Below, in pieces: positions 61,287 through 64,000 of a stretch of 64,000 nucleotides of DNA. The DNA is taken from assembly GCA_964587105.1 (NCBI GenBank), contig CAZPKG010000003.1:124001-188000 (forward strand), given 5' to 3'. Within the stretch, counting starts at the first letter, position 1; each line of letters starts with the position of its first letter. The stretch comes from JABWCQ01 sp964587105 (GTDB lineage Bacteria; Electryoneota; RPQS01). The translations under genes were made by a program, and so were the position numbers. The notes below the pieces were generated by a model. That model did not search any database. It was not told where the DNA came from and worked only from the letters and a program-made list of their open reading frames with translations.

Positions 61287-61322
61287 CCCCCCCCTAACCC
61301 CCCCCCGCTCGCGGGGGGGAGA
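61287..61322. repeat. C-tract hairpin element, copy 3 (variant)
   Basis: C8-TAA-C9, then GCTCGC and G7-AGA. It has the same order as copies at 55164 and 63523: C-run, short TA-containing spacer, C-run, loop, G-run, AGA. Confidence 0.6.
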
Positions 61323-61357
61323 CAGAAGCAGATAATGGGTGAAGTTTCACCCTGAAG

Positions 61358-61388
61358 TCCCCACGGTTGGCCGGGGGATTTTTTTTGT
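61358..61388 (+). terminator. Terminator-like hairpin in the non-coding region
   Basis: TCCCC / GGGGA stem with inner GG/CC pairing and T8 directly after it. No rightward gene ends nearby, so it is probably part of a repeat and not a working terminator. Confidence 0.4.
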
Positions 61389-61478
61389 ATTGAGATATTT
61401 GCTTAGTCGTCTTGGCCCCTTAGACTCCAGACCCCATCCCCCGGCCCCTTCCCCATGAATGGAGAAGGGGAGCACGAA

Positions 61479-61501
61479 GCGGCACCCGCAGCGGGTGCCG
61501 C
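61479..61501. repeat. GC-rich palindrome
   Basis: GCGGCACCC / GGGTGCCGC, 9-bp perfect arms, 5-base loop. Similar in build to the palindromes at 37717 and 63631. Confidence 0.6.
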
Positions 61502-61718
61502 CGCGGTAGGGTAACAAAGGAGTGAATGAACTCACCCCGCTAGCAAGGGTGAATCAGGTTGGGCTTTGAGTGGTTAGCTAAGTACAATATACAACATTTT
61601 GAACGTTTGCACAATATTTGTTTTCATTTTATTGAACTTAACAAGCTCTTGATTGGGCTGAAGTTGGGTAAAAAAGGAGGAATTTGGGAGGCATGGAGGC
61701 ACTTGCGGAAGAGCGGGG

Positions 61719-63515
61719 ATGGGTGTAGATTGGGGTATGAAGCATGATTTTCTTCTTACGCGAATTCTATCTGTATTCAATCTTTTGAAGCGGGTGGGGT
61801 TCGCGGTTTTGTTTCTTACAGGAACGGCGTTTGCCCAACCGCAAGCGCCGATTGAATGGGGGGAGATTCGGTTGTTGCAGAATCCGACGGTGATTGATAA
61901 CATGACAGAGGTCCGTGCACAGGGCGATACGATCCTGTTGGCCGCTCGGCATGCAGTCGATGGATCAAGCGTTGCAATGGTCACAGTCAGCGGTAACAAT
62001 GGGTTGACCTGGAGCCCTTGGCATATCTTCGACAGCGATGATCTGAGCGGAAGTTATGCTACAGTTGTATTCACCAGCAACGCAATACTGGCTGCAGTAA
62101 ATGTCTCAAACTCATTTTATGGGATATATCGTAGCGAAGACTTGGGTGAGAACTGGGAAGCGCCGGATACCGCTTTGCTGGACCTTCGAATGTATCAGGT
62201 CAAGAATGACACGGTGTTTTGCAGCAGACAGCCGAACGCGCTTTTGTGGACGGCGGACGAGGGAGTGACATTTTCCCCTGCGCGACCGATAGATTTTGGG
62301 AATTATCACATCAACGATCTATCCGTGAGTGACACGCTTCAGCATGCGATGTCCATCATGCGCTATCAAGGGCAGCAGTTGAATGCGCGTTACACGCGGG
62401 GGGGGCTGTTGGAAGGCGAGTTCGAACCGCACCGCGCAATCAACGACGTTTATTGTACGTACGGAGCCGATCTCGAATTTGCCGGTGACGGCGTAGGAGT
62501 CTTGGCGTCGGTCGTTCTGTTCGAGCCGCCTGTTCCCGACTATGGCAGGTTGTTCATCAATGTGACGCGTGATGATGGCGCCACCTGGTCCGAAGCCGAT
62601 ACGATGAACTTGTTCGACACGGTGGGTGCCTTGAGAATCATTGTCCGCAATAATGGCCGCCATTGGGCTGTGGTGCATACGGATACCACGGTCTCGCCTG
62701 GCTTCTTGAATGATGGCATGTATATTTCATTTTCCGCAAATCACGCGCGCAGTTGGTATCCGCGGCAACAAGCAACGGGCGACGACGTCTTTGGCGGAGA
62801 GCTTGCCGACGTGGATTTGCAGCCGGATCGGATTCGGATTTACGCATATTACGCACGCTGGAACGACATCCCGGGAAAGTATTCGTTTCAGTGGGAAGGG
62901 CAGATACAGCGGGACACCATGGCTCCTGCACTTTCCGATGTGATACAGCAGCCGATTCTCGTACCATTGGACACATCATTGACATTCGCAGCGACTGCTT
63001 CCGATGACGACTCGCTGTGGACGATGCAAGTGGTGTTGCAGCGTGTCGGCGAAGAGGATTCACTGGTGATTGATTTGGCTGCGCAAGGTGAGGACACATA
63101 CAGCAATACATGGCGGACGCCCGCCGACACCTCGCAATGGACTTACTATTACCTAGCCGAAGATATGTGGGAGAACGTGACGCGCATTCCTGACAGCGGG
63201 AGTTTTCACTTTGTGACGGACGGTTGGAGCAATGCAAACGAGAATCCGTTGTTTCCTCATTCGTTTTCGGTGTTAGCCTATCCCAACCCGTTCAACTCCA
63301 CACTCTCAATCTCACTTGATGTGCCGTTGTATCGGGATGTGACGCTCTCGCTTTATGATTTGTTGGGGAGGGAGGTGGATGTGGTTTATCGGGGGAGTCT
63401 CTCGGCTAATACGATTTCTTATGCTGCGCCTGCGGAGTTGTCGAGTGGGGTTTATTTTTTGAGGGCGGTGGCGGGGGACGTGAGTGTTTTGAGGAAAGTT
63501 GTTTTGTTGAAATGA
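61719..63515 (+). CDS. Secreted sialidase-fold-like protein with type A sorting domain
   Basis: 598 residues (592 from a second ATG at 61737). Signal peptide ends near residue 40 ('FAVLFLTGTAFAQPQ'). At least four Asp-box-like motifs are visible ('SGNNGLTWS', 'SEDLGENWE', 'TRDDGATWSE', 'SANHARSWYP'), the mark of BNR/sialidase beta-propellers; catalytic Arg residues cannot be assigned. A beta-sandwich segment follows ('LTFAATASDDDSLWTMQV'), then the sorting domain with 'AYPNPFNSTLSISL' and 'YDLLGREVDVVY'. Third such protein in the window; it lacks the shared GATase-like domain. Confidence 0.82.
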   Translation: MGVDWGMKHDFLLTRILSVFNLLKRVGFAVLFLTGTAFAQPQAPIEWGEIRLLQNPTVIDNMTEVRAQGDTILLAARHAVDGSSVAMVTVSGNNGLTWSPWHIFDSDDLSGSYATVVFTSNAILAAVNVSNSFYGIYRSEDLGENWEAPDTALLDLRMYQVKNDTVFCSRQPNALLWTADEGVTFSPARPIDFGNYHINDLSVSDTLQHAMSIMRYQGQQLNARYTRGGLLEGEFEPHRAINDVYCTYGADLEFAGDGVGVLASVVLFEPPVPDYGRLFINVTRDDGATWSEADTMNLFDTVGALRIIVRNNGRHWAVVHTDTTVSPGFLNDGMYISFSANHARSWYPRQQATGDDVFGGELADVDLQPDRIRIYAYYARWNDIPGKYSFQWEGQIQRDTMAPALSDVIQQPILVPLDTSLTFAATASDDDSLWTMQVVLQRVGEEDSLVIDLAAQGEDTYSNTWRTPADTSQWTYYYLAEDMWENVTRIPDSGSFHFVTDGWSNANENPLFPHSFSVLAYPNPFNSTLSISLDVPLYRDVTLSLYDLLGREVDVVYRGSLSANTISYAAPAELSSGVYFLRAVAGDVSVLRKVVLLK

Positions 63516-63522
63516 AGGCATA

Positions 63523-63562
63523 CCCCCCTTAGTCCCCCCAAAACCGCAGCGATTTTTGGGGG
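63523..63562. repeat. C6-TTAGT-C6 hairpin element, copy 2
   Basis: C6-TTAGT-C6 (63523-63539), then AAAA, a 10-base loop, TTTTT and G5-AGA. The first 17 bases are identical to the complement of 55188-55204. It lies 8 bases after a sorting-domain gene. Confidence 0.8.
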
Positions 63563-63630
63563 AGATATGAGGGGTCCTTCACTTCGTTCAGGATGACAGT
63601 GTGTTAAACATCTTCGAACCTGCATAGCAC

Positions 63631-63650
63631 GGGCGGCACGCCTGCCGCCC
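63631..63650. repeat. GC-rich palindrome
   Basis: GGGCGGCA / TGCCGCCC, 8-bp perfect arms, 4-base loop. No T-run. Shares its build with those at 37717 and 61479. Confidence 0.6.
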
Positions 63651-63660
63651 CTACAAGAGA

Positions 63661-63688
63661 AAGCGGCAGCTCTTTTGAGCCGCCGCTT
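63661..63688. terminator. Bidirectional terminator between two converging genes
   Basis: AAGCGGC-A-GCTC / GAGC-C-GCCGCTT stem with a TTTT loop; T-rich DNA follows on the plus strand. It lies between the protein at 61719 and the DUF58 gene. Confidence 0.75.
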
Positions 63689-63715
63689 CTGACTTTTGAC
63701 TTTTGATTTCTGATT

Positions 63716-64000
63716 TTATCTGAGCGCTTTGCGCTTGGTCAGATAGGAGATTAGCGCTTGATCGTATGATGTGTCTGTTTTCAATAACGTGTGATCAATC
63801 TTATCTTCCTGACAGCCACGGCGAATACGCTCGACAAAATCTCCCATTAGTCTTTGATACTCTTTGCGAATGTGCCACGGTTGAGTGGGTAGTTCAACTC
63901 CTGTTTCCAAGTCTTTGAACTTCACATCACCGGAAAAAGCGAAATCCACTTCGCGCGGATCGAGAATCTGCAAGACCAACACTTCGTGTCCGTTGTGGCG
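63716..64000 (-). CDS. DUF58-domain protein (C-terminal part)
   Basis: The frame stays open to the window edge, so only the last 95 residues are visible. 'HEVLVLQILDPREVDFAF', 'FKDLETGVELPTQP' and 'YDQALISYLTKRKALR' match the C-terminus of DUF58 proteins, which have a von Willebrand A-like fold and usually stand next to a MoxR ATPase. The neighbours needed to confirm that are outside the window. Confidence 0.85.
   Translation of the reverse strand, partial: RHNGHEVLVLQILDPREVDFAFSGDVKFKDLETGVELPTQPWHIRKEYQRLMGDFVERIRRGCQEDKIDHTLLKTDTSYDQALISYLTKRKALR

Larger units (their letters stand above)
60783..61718. other. Non-coding, repeat-rich region of 936 bases
   Basis: No gene is seen on either strand. 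The asnA promoter must lie at the left end; a weak candidate is TTGAAT at about 60858. The right half holds the C-tract element at 61287-61322, a hairpin ending in T8 (61358-61388), a CCCCTTC / GAAGGGG inverted repeat near 61446-61470 and a palindrome at 61479-61501. These look like debris of dispersed repeats. Confidence 0.65.

Noticed and set aside
61287..61306. C8/C9 tracts as a phase-variation switch for the gene at 61719
   Set aside because: They lie about 400 bases upstream, outside any promoter spacer or coding frame, and fit the repeated hairpin element better.

Overview
The window looks like a chromosomal segment of an uncultured bacterium of the FCB group (Bacteroidetes/Ignavibacteria/Calditrichota/Zixibacteria-like). 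The basis is three large secreted proteins that end in the 'YPNPFNS ... DxLGRxV' FlgD/type A sorting domain typical of that group. Housekeeping genes are ordinary bacterial ones, and several promoters fit the sigma-70 consensus with exact 17-bp spacers. The phylum call is an inference; no rRNA gene is present.

Layout. 1-1420 (+): end of a zinc/manganese-type ABC importer (solute-binding protein and permease), closed by a bidirectional terminator. 1491-34762 (-): one unbroken block of translation and transcription genes. In transcription order (right to left) it reads tRNA-Thr(TGT), tRNA-Tyr, tRNA-Gly, tRNA-Thr(GGT), tuf, tRNA-Trp, secE, a methyltransferase, nusG, rplK, rplA, rplJ, rplL, rpoB, rpoC. 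After a terminator and a new promoter come rpsL, rpsG, fusA and the complete S10, spc and alpha clusters through secY-adk-map-infA-rpmJ to rpoA and rplQ. tuf is absent from its common place between fusA and rpsJ and sits behind the tRNA cluster, as tufB does in E. coli. infA appears to begin with an ATT codon, and an unrelated methyltransferase lies between secE and nusG.

34763-40069: divergent promoters, a class II Fic protein, then cysS-pgsA-purF (-). 40070-45795 (+): an NAD-dependent epimerase, a very large secreted protein, an MFS transporter of the UMF1 type and a small secreted FnIII-like protein. 45863-51104 (-): a SuhB-type phosphatase, a histidine-kinase-like protein with a decayed ATPase domain, and a 1039-residue Rad50/YhaN-like ATPase with a membrane hairpin. 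51400-55100 (+): an outer-membrane barrel and an M36 metallopeptidase with a sorting domain. 55205-57299 (-): mutM-folC.

57300-64000: looser accessory region with a small conserved-looking protein, an XRE regulator, a secreted protein, asnA, nearly 1 kb of non-coding repeat-rich DNA, a third sorting-domain protein and the C-terminal part of a DUF58 protein. C/G-rich palindromic repeats are concentrated here. One has a shared design (C6-TTAGT-C6, hairpin, G-run, AGA) in three places.

How the genes work together: the minus-strand block supplies ribosomal proteins, RNA polymerase, elongation factors and the Sec channel. The accessory parts are rich in exported and envelope proteins. No prophage, insertion sequence, CRISPR array or obvious defence operon is visible.
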